Assembly (NCBI GenBank): GCA_023453665.1
Contig: JAEXTA010000234.1
Coordinates: forward strand, 1-24,631
Direction: 5' to 3'
Length of the DNA: 24,631 bases
Source of the DNA: Bacteroidota bacterium
Lineage (GTDB): Bacteria > Bacteroidota > Ignavibacteria > Ignavibacteriales > Ignavibacteriaceae
The notes under the pieces were generated by a model. That model was not told the DNA's origin. It made no database searches and was given only the letters and a program-made list of their open reading frames with translations. The stretch's first letter is position 1, and every line of letters starts with the position of its first letter. The translations under genes were made by a program, and so were the position numbers. Shown one piece after another: positions 16,164-24,452 of the stretch.

Positions 16164-17675
16164 TTATTTAGTCAATACCATTTTCCTTGTCTCAACAAAC
16201 TCCCCAACTCTTAGTTGATAATAGTAAACCCCACTCGCCAACTGCGATCCATCAAACTCAACTTCATAACTGCCAGCATTTCTGTACTCATTGACAAGTG
16301 TTGCAACTTCTCTTCCAAGTACATCATATACTTTTAATGTTTGATGACTGCCGACTGGTGACTGCCAACATATCTTCGTGCTTGGGTTGAACGGGTTTGG
16401 GTAGTTTTGGGAGAGGGAGAATTTTATCGGTGCTAATGTTACTTCAACTACATCTGAGTATTCATAACTCCCATCAAAGTCTATTTGCTTTAATCTGTAA
16501 TAAAGTTTTGAAATATTTATTCTATTAACATCATCGGTGTATGAATAATTTTGTTGTTCGGTTGTTGTGCCTCTGCCTTCTCTAAATCCAATTCTTATCC
16601 ATTCAGTTTTATTTGTGCTTCGTTCTACTTCAAAGCCATAGTTATTTATTTCGGATGCGGTTGACCAGTCAATATTTATTTCAGTATTAACAGGTTTTGC
16701 AGTAAAAGTAATTAATTCAACCGGTGTACCTCCGTTCAGTGTATGAATAATTTTGCCATTGTTGCCCACAGCCCATCCGAGATTTTCATTAATAAAAAAG
16801 ACTGAGTTTAATACACCTGTGTTTAAATACTGTTCATACCAATTAGTGCCACCATCTGTTGTTATCATAACAAAATCAAGATTGGGATTTGGAGGAACCT
16901 GCATTTTATAACCAACCGCATACCCTATGCTGTTATTAAGAAAATCAATTGAGTTGATAAACCGCGTATTACTCCAATATGGCTGTGTCCAACTTAATCC
17001 TCCATCAGTGGTTTTTGAAAATTGGGCACTACCAAGAGTGTTATGGCTTAAGAATCCGGTTTGTCCGTCTTTAAGTTCCAACCACATTGGTGAACCTGAA
17101 AAGGTAACTGTATAATAATTCCAGTTGTTTCCACCATCAGTCGTTTTTAGCAAACCTGACCACCCAATAACAATTCCCGAAGTATCGTTTATAAAATCCA
17201 TTGCTTCAAATATCTCTAATGATGTTTGATATTTTATTTCCCAGGAAACTCCGCTATTTGTTGTATGATAAATATGTCTTAAAATTGCTGCGTTGTTTGA
17301 AACTGCCCAACCATTGTTAGAGTTAAAAAACTTAAACCGAACAAGGTAGTTTGATGTTGGCCAGGTAGATGAACTCCATGTGTTTCCACCATTGGTGGTT
17401 TTGATAAATTCATCATCGCCACCAGCCCAGCCGATGTTCGAATCAATAAATTGAATAATACTTATTGTAGCATCAGAATTTGTGTTTAGTTGTTCCCAGG
17501 AATTACCTCCGTTTGTTGTCTTAATTATCAGCCCATTTTCACCGCAAGCCCATCCTTCATTCGCATTAATAAAGAATACAGCTTTTAGATTTTCAGTTGT
17601 ACCACTATTTTGTTGCAGCCACTGAGCATTTACATTTAAAGTAAAAATTGCAATAAGGGAAAAAATAAATTTCAT
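16164..17675 (-). CDS. Secreted Ycf48-like/BNR propeller protein with fibronectin-like module and T9SS CTD
   Basis: The protein has 503 residues. A signal peptide (about 1-17, ending VNA) is followed by a propeller of six to seven repeats in the Ycf48/PSII-BNR style, with phrases such as GWACGENGLIIKTTNGGNSW, GWAGGDDEFIKTTNGGNTW and GWAVGNNGKIIHTLNGG. Despite the family name no photosynthetic role is implied; these propellers are common in secreted proteins of this group. A fibronectin-like module (about 328-425, IDWSTASEINNYGFEVERST) and a T9SS CTD (NYPNPFNPSTKICW) follow, with a Cys where its paralogues have Ser. The start is ATG 17675 with a GGGAG site, 12 bp after the upstream stop. Confidence 0.88.
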   Translation of the reverse strand: MKFIFSLIAIFTLNVNAQWLQQNSGTTENLKAVFFINANEGWACGENGLIIKTTNGGNSWEQLNTNSDATISIIQFIDSNIGWAGGDDEFIKTTNGGNTWSSSTWPTSNYLVRFKFFNSNNGWAVSNNAAILRHIYHTTNSGVSWEIKYQTSLEIFEAMDFINDTSGIVIGWSGLLKTTDGGNNWNYYTVTFSGSPMWLELKDGQTGFLSHNTLGSAQFSKTTDGGLSWTQPYWSNTRFINSIDFLNNSIGYAVGYKMQVPPNPNLDFVMITTDGGTNWYEQYLNTGVLNSVFFINENLGWAVGNNGKIIHTLNGGTPVELITFTAKPVNTEINIDWSTASEINNYGFEVERSTNKTEWIRIGFREGRGTTTEQQNYSYTDDVNRINISKLYYRLKQIDFDGSYEYSDVVEVTLAPIKFSLSQNYPNPFNPSTKICWQSPVGSHQTLKVYDVLGREVATLVNEYRNAGSYEVEFDGSQLASGVYYYQLRVGEFVETRKMVLTK

Positions 17676-17687
17676 AATTAACTCCCA

Positions 17688-18992
17688 TTATTTCATTAAA
17701 ATCATTTTCATTGTTTCAACAAACTCCCCAACCTTCAACTGATAATAGTAAACCCCGCTCGCCAACTGCCTATTGCCTACTGTCGACTGGAATTCAACTT
17801 CATAACTGCCAGCATCCTTATACTCATCAACAAGTGTTGCAACTTCTCTTCCAAGTACATCATATACTTTTAATGTTTGATGACTGCCGACTGGTGATTG
17901 CCAGCTTATCTTCGTGCTTGGGTTGAATGGGTTAGGGTAGTTTTGGGAGAGGGAGAATGTCTGAGGATACTGATTGTTATCATCTATTCCGGTAGGTCCA
18001 TTCCAAATACAATTATAATATCCGGTATCAGGGGAGTAAGATGTTTCAGGTATTATTCCTTTATCAACCGCCACTATTCTATAATTATAGTCGAAACCAC
18101 TCTTCATTAAGTTCGTATCAATGTAGGTAGTAACGCTATAATTAGGGAAGGAACTTGTGAAGACATTAATCGTTGGTTGGATAATTAATGAATCCTCCTT
18201 TGAATAATACGATTCAAGTTTGACAGAATTTATAAAATTGATTGCTGAACCCGGGGTCCCAGGAGGTCTATACTTGTTGTGCTGATGAGTTACGGTGAAG
18301 TTAAGATTAAAATTTCTCGTGTTTATTACTGTAATTGGATTTACATTTATCTGTGGAATATAATGGTCTGAAAAATAATAGGCATTTCCTGATGAATCAT
18401 ATAATATTGCCATGATTAATGATTGACTATTCCATCCTAAGTTTATACTATAGCTATACTGATAGATTCCTAATCCATCAGCAAAAAGCTCACGCCGATT
18501 ACCATAAGGCATACCTAATGAAATTTGATAACCTTTATAAAGGTAATTCGAAGAAAAAAGATTTGTATTACCGCTTAAAACTATTGCTGGATAATAAAGT
18601 TGAATGAAAGTATCGCCAGGTGCTTTGTTAAAATCCATATAAACTAGATCGGTTTCATTTGACCAAGCATACAATTTTTTGTCTTGATCAGAGTATCTCA
18701 ACCAAGTATTGAAACTACTACTGCCTATGACACCAGAATAAAGATGGTAAGTATTATTATTAATTGAAGTATCCCTTAACACCTCCCTGTTTACCAATCT
18801 ATAACTAGAATATGAAGTTCCAATTTCCTCAATAAATTGATAAAGATTCCCGATGTTCAGGGGCATATAAGTATTATTTTCAGAAATGTGTGATAAAGGA
18901 GATGTACTTTGTATTCCTTTTACCTCGTTCCAACTAATTTGTCCACATACACAAATATTAAACAACAAACAGAAAAAGAAAACATTTTTCAT
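17688..18992 (-). CDS. Secreted T9SS-CTD protein, propeller-less paralogue of the 5108-7195 product
   Basis: The protein has 434 residues. A signal peptide (about 1-18) leads straight into the domain that follows the propeller in the 695-residue protein. Shared phrases include YMPLNIGNLYQFIE, WLRYSDQDKKLYAWSNETDL, YMDFNKAPGDTFI, SVKLESYYSKEDS and KGIIPETSYSPDTGYYNCIW. The CTD (NYPNPFNPSTKISW) follows after IWNGPTGIDDN. The CTD has four extra residues, QSTVGNR replacing DGS before QLASGVYYYQL, coded by heptamer-type repeats at 17765-17790. The function of the shared domain is unknown. ATG 18992 overlaps the upstream stop by 4 bases (ATGA), so translation is probably coupled. Confidence 0.87.
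   Translation of the reverse strand: MKNVFFFCLLFNICVCGQISWNEVKGIQSTSPLSHISENNTYMPLNIGNLYQFIEEIGTSYSSYRLVNREVLRDTSINNNTYHLYSGVIGSSSFNTWLRYSDQDKKLYAWSNETDLVYMDFNKAPGDTFIQLYYPAIVLSGNTNLFSSNYLYKGYQISLGMPYGNRRELFADGLGIYQYSYSINLGWNSQSLIMAILYDSSGNAYYFSDHYIPQINVNPITVINTRNFNLNFTVTHQHNKYRPPGTPGSAINFINSVKLESYYSKEDSLIIQPTINVFTSSFPNYSVTTYIDTNLMKSGFDYNYRIVAVDKGIIPETSYSPDTGYYNCIWNGPTGIDDNNQYPQTFSLSQNYPNPFNPSTKISWQSPVGSHQTLKVYDVLGREVATLVDEYKDAGSYEVEFQSTVGNRQLASGVYYYQLKVGEFVETMKMILMK
17765..17790. repeat. Second heptamer array inside a CTD
   Basis: On the plus strand the bases read ACTGCCT-ATTGCCT-ACTGTCG-ACTGG, 7-bp units related to the GACTGCC units of the other linker. The array replaces the DGS codons found in the other CTDs with QSTVGNR and keeps the frame. 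Confidence 0.65.
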
Positions 18993-20821
18993 TTTATCAC
19001 TATCATTTTTTTTGTTTCAATAAACTCACCGACTTTTAATTGATAATAATAAACTCCACTCGCTAGTTGCGATCCATCAAACTCAACTTCATAACTGCCG
19101 GCATCTCTGTACTCATTCACAAGTGTTGCAACTTCCCTTCCAAGCACATCATATACTTTTAATGTAGTGAGTAGAGACGCATCGCGATGCGTCTCTAAGA
19201 GGGGAATACTAAATTTTATTTTCGTGCTGGGGTTAAATGGGTTGGGGTAGTTTTGTTCTAACTTAAATTCGCTTGGTATTTGATCAGGGTCATCATCAAT
19301 ACCAACTACGAAAGTTGTATCGCCGTATATTTCTCTATTAATTTCACAGCCTTTCAGGTCTCTCCAAGAGCCTCCAAATTCACAAAAAGCATCCCGGTAA
19401 TAACCAATTCCATCTACTAATGAAAATGCCGGGGGTAGAAAACCAAGAGGTGAGAAATTTCGAATCAGTCGGTTTTGACCAAAAATAAATTGTATTTCTT
19501 CATTTTCTAAAACAAAACCTCCGTATTGACATGACGAATCAAAACAAACTGTGTCGCCAACTTCCATCCTAAAATTATAAATGGTTAATTCGATAGTATC
19601 ACCCCAAATATTAGATAAACTTTTTAGTAACCCATTTATCGAATCAATCCTTACATAATTGTAATTATAAGCGAGTGGAGGTTCTAATTTATAGTATGTA
19701 TGACTATTTACTATTGTATCTCCAGTCACTCTGCAAATTTCATCATAACTATCTGTTGGCCAGAAACAATTTTCATCTAACTCTGTAATTTTATAAATCC
19801 ATTTGTTTCCGACTGTGATCGGGAACCAATCAAATAATTCAGGAGAAACAGGTAAGTTTTTAATTATCGAAATTTCTCCAAGTACAATTTTGTATATAGT
19901 ATATGGAGTAGCAGCAAAGATTGTTTCAGTTCCCGCTTTTTTATAGAGACCAACTATTTTATTTGCTAAACTTCTAAAGTATGTGAATGTATAACCATTG
20001 TTAGTCGACCTGTAAATCTTCTTACCATCCGAAAGATATATTATGCCTGATTGTAATGGATCAATTGTTATAAACAAAGGGTTTTCACTGTGATAGGTTT
20101 TTGTCCAGGTAAATGCATCGCCTTTGTTGTTGGAAACATAAAATGCATAGCCGCCATAAGTTTTATTTACCCGGTAAACGTGATACTGATTTACATCATA
20201 TAGAATTTTTGTATAGTCATCGAAGAAAATTTTTGATGTATCAACCAGTGCACCTCCTTTAACAAACCTGTTTTCAAAGTCATACCCGAAGAATATATTA
20301 TCATCGTACTCAGTTAGATTAAAAAATTCATAATCAGTAAGCAGAAGAATAGAATCTTCAGGGAATGTAAATCCGCCGTCAAAACTTCTTCTTATTGCGT
20401 CTCCGACAAAGGCAAAAACTTTAAGTGGATTTTGTTTTGATATATCAACCCGATAATATCCCCCCATCCCGCCATAGACTACTGTATCATTCCTTGCAAT
20501 GTATGAATGATTATCAGGATAAATTGTGTAACCGACATTCATAAAATTTTCTGATTGATTCGGAAAGAATTCAAAATCCAGAACAGCTTTTGCTGTTTGA
20601 CTACCGGGATAACTATTATAGTATGCTTCCATTATAAAAGTTTCTGTACCCGAATTCACATCATATTTATAAACAGGACTGTAGTGAAATCCTTGTGAAC
20701 CAAGCCGGTAAATGAGATGTGTATTTCCCTGCTGGTCTTCAATTCCATCAAGTGAGTGAAATGTTTGTGACAAATTTAAAGGAGAGAAAAGTACAACGAT
20801 GAGGAGTAATTTTTTTATCAT
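18989..20821 (-). CDS. Secreted multidomain protein with T9SS CTD carrying an in-frame palindrome insertion
   Basis: The protein has 610 residues and is the first gene of the seven-gene run. A signal peptide (about 1-19) is followed by a propeller-like region with Asp-box-like turns (RSFDGGFTF, VSNNKGDAFTW, RSTNNGYTFTYF). From about 338 comes a domain beginning FDWFPITVGNKWIYKI, with a 'GDT' strand pattern that resembles, at low similarity, the post-propeller domain of the 5108 and 17688 proteins. The T9SS CTD starts at NYPNPFNPSTKIKF. Within it, residues 542-550 (LETHRDASL) are translated from a perfect palindrome, where the paralogues have SPVGSHQ. The start is ATG 20821 with AAAGGG about 10 nt upstream. 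A TTGACT box at 20961-20966 (minus) is only a weak promoter candidate. Confidence 0.87.
   Translation of the reverse strand: MIKKLLLIVVLFSPLNLSQTFHSLDGIEDQQGNTHLIYRLGSQGFHYSPVYKYDVNSGTETFIMEAYYNSYPGSQTAKAVLDFEFFPNQSENFMNVGYTIYPDNHSYIARNDTVVYGGMGGYYRVDISKQNPLKVFAFVGDAIRRSFDGGFTFPEDSILLLTDYEFFNLTEYDDNIFFGYDFENRFVKGGALVDTSKIFFDDYTKILYDVNQYHVYRVNKTYGGYAFYVSNNKGDAFTWTKTYHSENPLFITIDPLQSGIIYLSDGKKIYRSTNNGYTFTYFRSLANKIVGLYKKAGTETIFAATPYTIYKIVLGEISIIKNLPVSPELFDWFPITVGNKWIYKITELDENCFWPTDSYDEICRVTGDTIVNSHTYYKLEPPLAYNYNYVRIDSINGLLKSLSNIWGDTIELTIYNFRMEVGDTVCFDSSCQYGGFVLENEEIQFIFGQNRLIRNFSPLGFLPPAFSLVDGIGYYRDAFCEFGGSWRDLKGCEINREIYGDTTFVVGIDDDPDQIPSEFKLEQNYPNPFNPSTKIKFSIPLLETHRDASLLTTLKVYDVLGREVATLVNEYRDAGSYEVEFDGSQLASGVYYYQLKVGEFIETKKMIVIK
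19172..19197. repeat. Perfect 26-bp palindrome inserted in a CTD coding sequence
   Basis: The half-site TAGAGACGCATCG is followed directly by its exact reverse complement, with no mismatch or spacer. It lies wholly inside the 18989-20821 gene and is translated in frame as LETHRDASL. It resembles short palindromic interspersed repeats with AGAGACGC arms known from some bacterial genomes; that resemblance is from memory and was not searched. Confidence 0.88.
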
Positions 20822-20997
20822 AACCTACCCTTTAGTTTGATAAATGAATACTTAGCGCTGCTTATTAAACGGTAATTACAGGCAGTATTAATTGTGGGTG
20901 CCCGAAAATTACCCTTACTAATTATTTTCTGACTTTATTACTATTACTAGTATAATTCTAAGTCAAACGTAACTAAAAGATATTCTTATATCAAGAT

Positions 20998-21726
20998 TTA
21001 ATTTTTTCTTTGCCTGGTGATTTCAAAAAGAAGAATTCCTGTCGCTACTGATACGTTGAGTGATTGTATCTTGCCCGTCATAGGTATTTTTATTCGGTGA
21101 TCGCAAAGATCTGATGTGAGTTTTCTTATTCCCTTTTCTTCATTGCCTACTATAAGTGCAGCCGGCATTTTATAATCAATAGTTGTGTATTCAACCGAAT
21201 CACTTAGTGTCGATCCAATAATCCAGAAACCATTTTCTTTTAGTTGTGTGATCAGTTGTGAAAGATTATTAATAACACACATCATTATATGTTCAGTTGC
21301 TCCGGCAGAAGTTTTAACAACAGTATCATTTACAGATGCGCTGTTATTTTTTGTTATGAATACTCCGTCAACTCCTGAACACTCAGCAGTTCTTAAAATT
21401 GCACCGAGATTATGCGGATCCTGGATCTGGTCAAGTATAACAACAAGCGGATATTTTTTTTCTTTTGATCTTTTGATTATCTCTTCCGGAGTGTAATACT
21501 TTTGAAATGATTTACGTGCAGCAACGCCCTGTGAGTTTGGATTTTTAACAATCGTTTCAAATTTGTCTTTGGAGATTTCATTGCACTTAATTCCCCTTTT
21601 CTTTGCAGCGATTCTAATAACATCAACAATACCTCCGCGCTGCCCGTAAAGTAAATAAACCTGTTCAAGTGCTTCACCTGAATTAATTGCTTCCAGTACA
21701 GGTTTACGTCCGATTATCAGGGACAT
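20998..21726 (-). CDS. rlmB: 23S rRNA (guanosine-2'-O-)-methyltransferase RlmB-type (SpoU/TrmH family)
   Basis: This SPOUT-class AdoMet-dependent ribose methylase would modify the peptidyl-transferase-region guanosine of 23S rRNA (G2251 in E. coli numbering). The N-terminal SpoU substrate-binding domain (about 1-75, MSLIIGRKPVLEAI, NSQGVAA) is followed by the knotted domain with all three motifs: motif 1 DPHNLGAILRTAE (103-115), motif 2 LIVGNEEKGI (191-200) and motif 3 IPMTGKIQSLNVSVATGILL (214-233). At 242 residues it matches RlmB length. It is 20 bp downstream of lgt. Other 2'-O-methylases of this family (TrmH-like) cannot be fully excluded, but the N-terminal domain and length favour RlmB. 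Confidence 0.9.
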   Translation of the reverse strand: MSLIIGRKPVLEAINSGEALEQVYLLYGQRGGIVDVIRIAAKKRGIKCNEISKDKFETIVKNPNSQGVAARKSFQKYYTPEEIIKRSKEKKYPLVVILDQIQDPHNLGAILRTAECSGVDGVFITKNNSASVNDTVVKTSAGATEHIMMCVINNLSQLITQLKENGFWIIGSTLSDSVEYTTIDYKMPAALIVGNEEKGIRKLTSDLCDHRIKIPMTGKIQSLNVSVATGILLFEITRQRKN

Positions 21727-21746
21727 TCATGATTCCAGTAAAATGT

Positions 21747-22610
21747 TCAAGACTTTTTTTGTTTTTGATTTTCCGGTTTTATCGGAGGAGGAATATATTT
21801 TTTGATTTCAGTTTGTTTTGCATAGTTGATGATCCCGCCAATTCCTATGAAAATCAATCCGACAGAAATTAATTGTGCTTCAGATAGACCTAAAAATAAT
21901 CTCGGATTAAGTCTGATGAATTCGACCAATAGTCTTGACGTGCCTGAGAATACTAAGTAGAACATAAATAATTTTCCATCTGACCATTCTTTTTTCCGAA
22001 GCTTCCACAAAATTGAAAAAATTAATACAGCAATAAGGAATTCATAAATCGGAGTTGGATGAAGAGGTGTATTGTCAGGTACAATTCCGTTAGGATAACC
22101 CGCAGCAATTTCACTTCCTCTAAACATTGAAGAAGGAGGAACTGTTCCGTTTTCATAATTTGTACCCCATGGAAGATCAGTCGGAATTCCGTAATCTCCA
22201 TCACCCGCAAGGTGACACCCGATCCTGCCAATACCGTAAGCAAGCGCTAATGAAGGCGCGGCTATATCGGCTACAACAAGAAAAGGAATTTTTTTCTTTT
22301 TCATGAAAATCCAAATTGCACCAATTGCAAAAATCAATCCGCCGTAGAATGTTAATCCGCCCGGTGAGAATGCCATTTCAACTGGATTATTGAGAAAGTC
22401 TTTCCAGTTTTCTATAAGATGAAAAACTTTTGCTCCAACTATTCCAAAAATTATTGCAAGAAGTGTAATGTTAGTCGCAAGATTCGGGTCAAGTTTTTTT
22501 CTTTCAACTTCTTTAGTCAAAAAATAACTTGCTGTAATGAATGCTATACCGAGCATCAAACCGTAACTGTAAACAGTAAACGGACCAATATCAAAAAGTT
22601 CCGGGTACAT
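21747..22610 (-). CDS. lgt: Prolipoprotein diacylglyceryl transferase
   Basis: Lgt is the inner-membrane enzyme that moves diacylglycerol from phosphatidylglycerol to the lipobox cysteine of prolipoproteins, the first step of lipoprotein maturation. The 287 residues show repeated hydrophobic helices. The Lgt signature GIGRIGCHLAGDGDYG (126-141) carries the key arginine R129, and the C-terminal RLLVEFIR segment is present. The position of the conserved histidine of E. coli Lgt (FHGG) is tyrosine here (TFYGG, Y89), a variant I believe occurs in other Lgt groups. The C-terminus is basic (PENQKQKKS). ATG 22610 overlaps the TAA of the upstream gene by one base (TAATG). The lipoprotein at 15347-16117 would be one of its substrates. 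Confidence 0.93.
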   Translation of the reverse strand: MYPELFDIGPFTVYSYGLMLGIAFITASYFLTKEVERKKLDPNLATNITLLAIIFGIVGAKVFHLIENWKDFLNNPVEMAFSPGGLTFYGGLIFAIGAIWIFMKKKKIPFLVVADIAAPSLALAYGIGRIGCHLAGDGDYGIPTDLPWGTNYENGTVPPSSMFRGSEIAAGYPNGIVPDNTPLHPTPIYEFLIAVLIFSILWKLRKKEWSDGKLFMFYLVFSGTSRLLVEFIRLNPRLFLGLSEAQLISVGLIFIGIGGIINYAKQTEIKKYIPPPIKPENQKQKKS

Positions 22611-23134
22611 TATCTTATACCTTTATTTATAAAACTGAATTTATTTTGTTGAACATTAAAGCTGCAAAACTGTCTGTTGTTTTCTTTTTCAGGAAGAAAT
22701 GTTTCCAATATTATAATTTCTTTTTTGAATACGTTAATATCGAAAACAGCGCTGTTTATACTTCCATCCTGTTTTAAAATGTTAATTGTGTATTTACCGT
22801 AAAGATCTTCAAATAATAATTCTGTAACTGCTGGACTTGGCTCATTGACGTAATTATTTTTGGCTTTAAGTCCGATTATGCTGATATAAACTACATTTTT
22901 CTTTTTTTTGAATTGAAGGGAAAGTTCATAACTCAAAAAGGAGAAGTACTGAACCGTTTCGACTTCAATGCAATAATACTGAACATCCGAAGCTGTTTTT
23001 GTTTTAAAATAAATATTGCAGTTGAATTCTATCTCAGATTTTTTTTTGTGAGGTGTGTGATCCTTGATTTTATCAATTTTCTTTTCCCTGGGTCTGGAAA
23101 TTTTGGGAATGTCTTTAGGTTTTTTTAAAGACAT
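22610..23134 (-). CDS. Small basic protein of unknown function between hisS and lgt
   Basis: I do not recognise a family for these 174 residues. The N-terminal 35 residues are very rich in Lys, Arg and Pro and look disordered. The remainder (about 35-174) has regular short beta-like strands such as EIEFNCNIYF, VQYYCIEVETVQYF and KNVVYISIIGL, suggesting a small beta-domain. There is no signal peptide or membrane helix. The reading frame is supported by its junctions: it starts at ATG 23134, overlapping the hisS stop by one base (TGATG), and its TAA overlaps the lgt start. Such packing argues for a real, co-translated gene. A nucleic-acid or ribosome-related role could be imagined from the basic tail, but there is no evidence for it. 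Confidence 0.75.
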   Translation of the reverse strand: MSLKKPKDIPKISRPREKKIDKIKDHTPHKKKSEIEFNCNIYFKTKTASDVQYYCIEVETVQYFSFLSYELSLQFKKKKNVVYISIIGLKAKNNYVNEPSPAVTELLFEDLYGKYTINILKQDGSINSAVFDINVFKKEIIILETFLPEKENNRQFCSFNVQQNKFSFINKGIR

Positions 23135-24393
23135 CAGTTTCTCACAATGTTTTTGATTTTGCTAAGTTCATCCAGATTTATTTTCTGCTCTTCGCCAGTG
23201 GACATATTTTTGAGATTCATCTGTCCTGACCTGAACTCGTCACCGCCGACAAAAAGTACAAACTTTGCGTTCATTTTATTTGCTTCGCGCATTTGTGCTT
23301 TAACACTTCGTTGTAAATAATCAAAATCACAGCTCAATTGTTCTCTTCTTAACAGTGAAGAAATCTCTGCGCTTTTCATTTCAAGTTCTTTATCAATTCT
23401 GATGATATATATATCAATTGAATCTTCGGGCAGGTTGAGTGATTTTTCATTTTCACACGCAAGAAGAATTCTTTCCATTCCTGCTGCAAAACCTACACCG
23501 GGAGTCGGCTTACCGCCAAGTTCTTCGACAAGCAGATCATATCTTCCGCCGCCGCACAATGCACTTTGCGAACCTACACTTGAACTGACAATTTCAAAAG
23601 TGGTTTTTGTATAGTAATCAAGTCCGCGGACTAGTGAAGGATCAACATCAAAAGGAATTCCGCATAACGTTAAATACTCTTTTACTACAGAGAAATCTTT
23701 TTTACTGTCATCATCAAGATAATCAATAAGAAGCGGTGCGGATTTCATGATATCAATATCAACTTCAATTTTGCTGTCGAATATTCTCAGAATATTTGTT
23801 TCAAATCTTTTTCTGCTTTCCTCGGAAAGTTTTTCTTTTTTATCTGAAAGAAAATCTCTTAATACTTTTTTATAGTTCTCACGAACATCCGGTATTCCAA
23901 GTGAATTAATTTTAACGGTAAGATTTTTTAATCCAAGATTTTTCAGGATATGAAAAGCAAGTTGAATCATTTCAGCATCAAGTAATGGTGAGGTGCTTCC
24001 GAGAGCTTCAGCGCCAAACTGATGAAATTGTCTTAACCTCCCTGCCTGTGGTCTTTCCTGCCTGAACATAGGCGAAATGTAATATAACTTGTTGAGAGAT
24101 TGCTGAGCTCCAAGTGAGTGTTCTATAAAGGCACGAACAACTCCTGCAGTCATTTCAGGTTTAAGAGTTATACTTGTTTCGCTTCTGTCTTTAAATGTGT
24201 ACATCTCTTTGCTTACGATATCGGTTTCTTCACCAATACCTCTTGCAAATAATGCGGTCTCTTCAAAAACCGGAGTACGTATTTCTTTGTAATGAAATTG
24301 TTGAAATGTTTTTCTTAATAGATTTTCAAGATAATGCCACTTAGAAATTTCGTCAGGCAGAATATCTTTTGTTCCTGTTATAGCTTTAATCAT
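23134..24393 (-). CDS. hisS: Histidyl-tRNA synthetase
   Basis: This class II aminoacyl-tRNA synthetase charges tRNA-His. The 419-residue length is standard. Recognisable elements are the N-terminal GTKDILPDE, motif 1 around RTPVFEETALFARGIGEETD (39-58), motif 2 MFRQERPQAGRLRQFHQFG (109-127), the histidine-specific motif LVRGLDYYTK (254-263), motif 3 GVGFAAGMERI (299-309), and a C-terminal anticodon-binding domain (about 325-419). The start is ATG 24393 with a weak ribosome site. It is 59 bp downstream of the PTS EIIA gene and appears to head the hisS-unknown-lgt-rlmB transcript, or to continue from the EIIA gene. No internal terminator was seen. Confidence 0.96.
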   Translation of the reverse strand: MIKAITGTKDILPDEISKWHYLENLLRKTFQQFHYKEIRTPVFEETALFARGIGEETDIVSKEMYTFKDRSETSITLKPEMTAGVVRAFIEHSLGAQQSLNKLYYISPMFRQERPQAGRLRQFHQFGAEALGSTSPLLDAEMIQLAFHILKNLGLKNLTVKINSLGIPDVRENYKKVLRDFLSDKKEKLSEESRKRFETNILRIFDSKIEVDIDIMKSAPLLIDYLDDDSKKDFSVVKEYLTLCGIPFDVDPSLVRGLDYYTKTTFEIVSSSVGSQSALCGGGRYDLLVEELGGKPTPGVGFAAGMERILLACENEKSLNLPEDSIDIYIIRIDKELEMKSAEISSLLRREQLSCDFDYLQRSVKAQMREANKMNAKFVLFVGGDEFRSGQMNLKNMSTGEEQKINLDELSKIKNIVRN

Positions 24394-24452
24394 ACAGCAG
24401 ATAATCGGGCAAGTAACTGATTGGTGTTAATATATTAATTATAATAGATGGT

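Noticed and set aside
19172..19197. The palindrome as a terminator, operator or attachment site
   Set aside because: It lies fully inside a coding sequence, has no T tail and there is no integrase or regulator nearby; a repeat element fits better.
20871..20913. Inverted repeat GGTAATT ... AATTACC after rlmB
   Set aside because: The arms are 7 bp with a loop of about 29 nt and no T run, so it is not a convincing terminator or operator.
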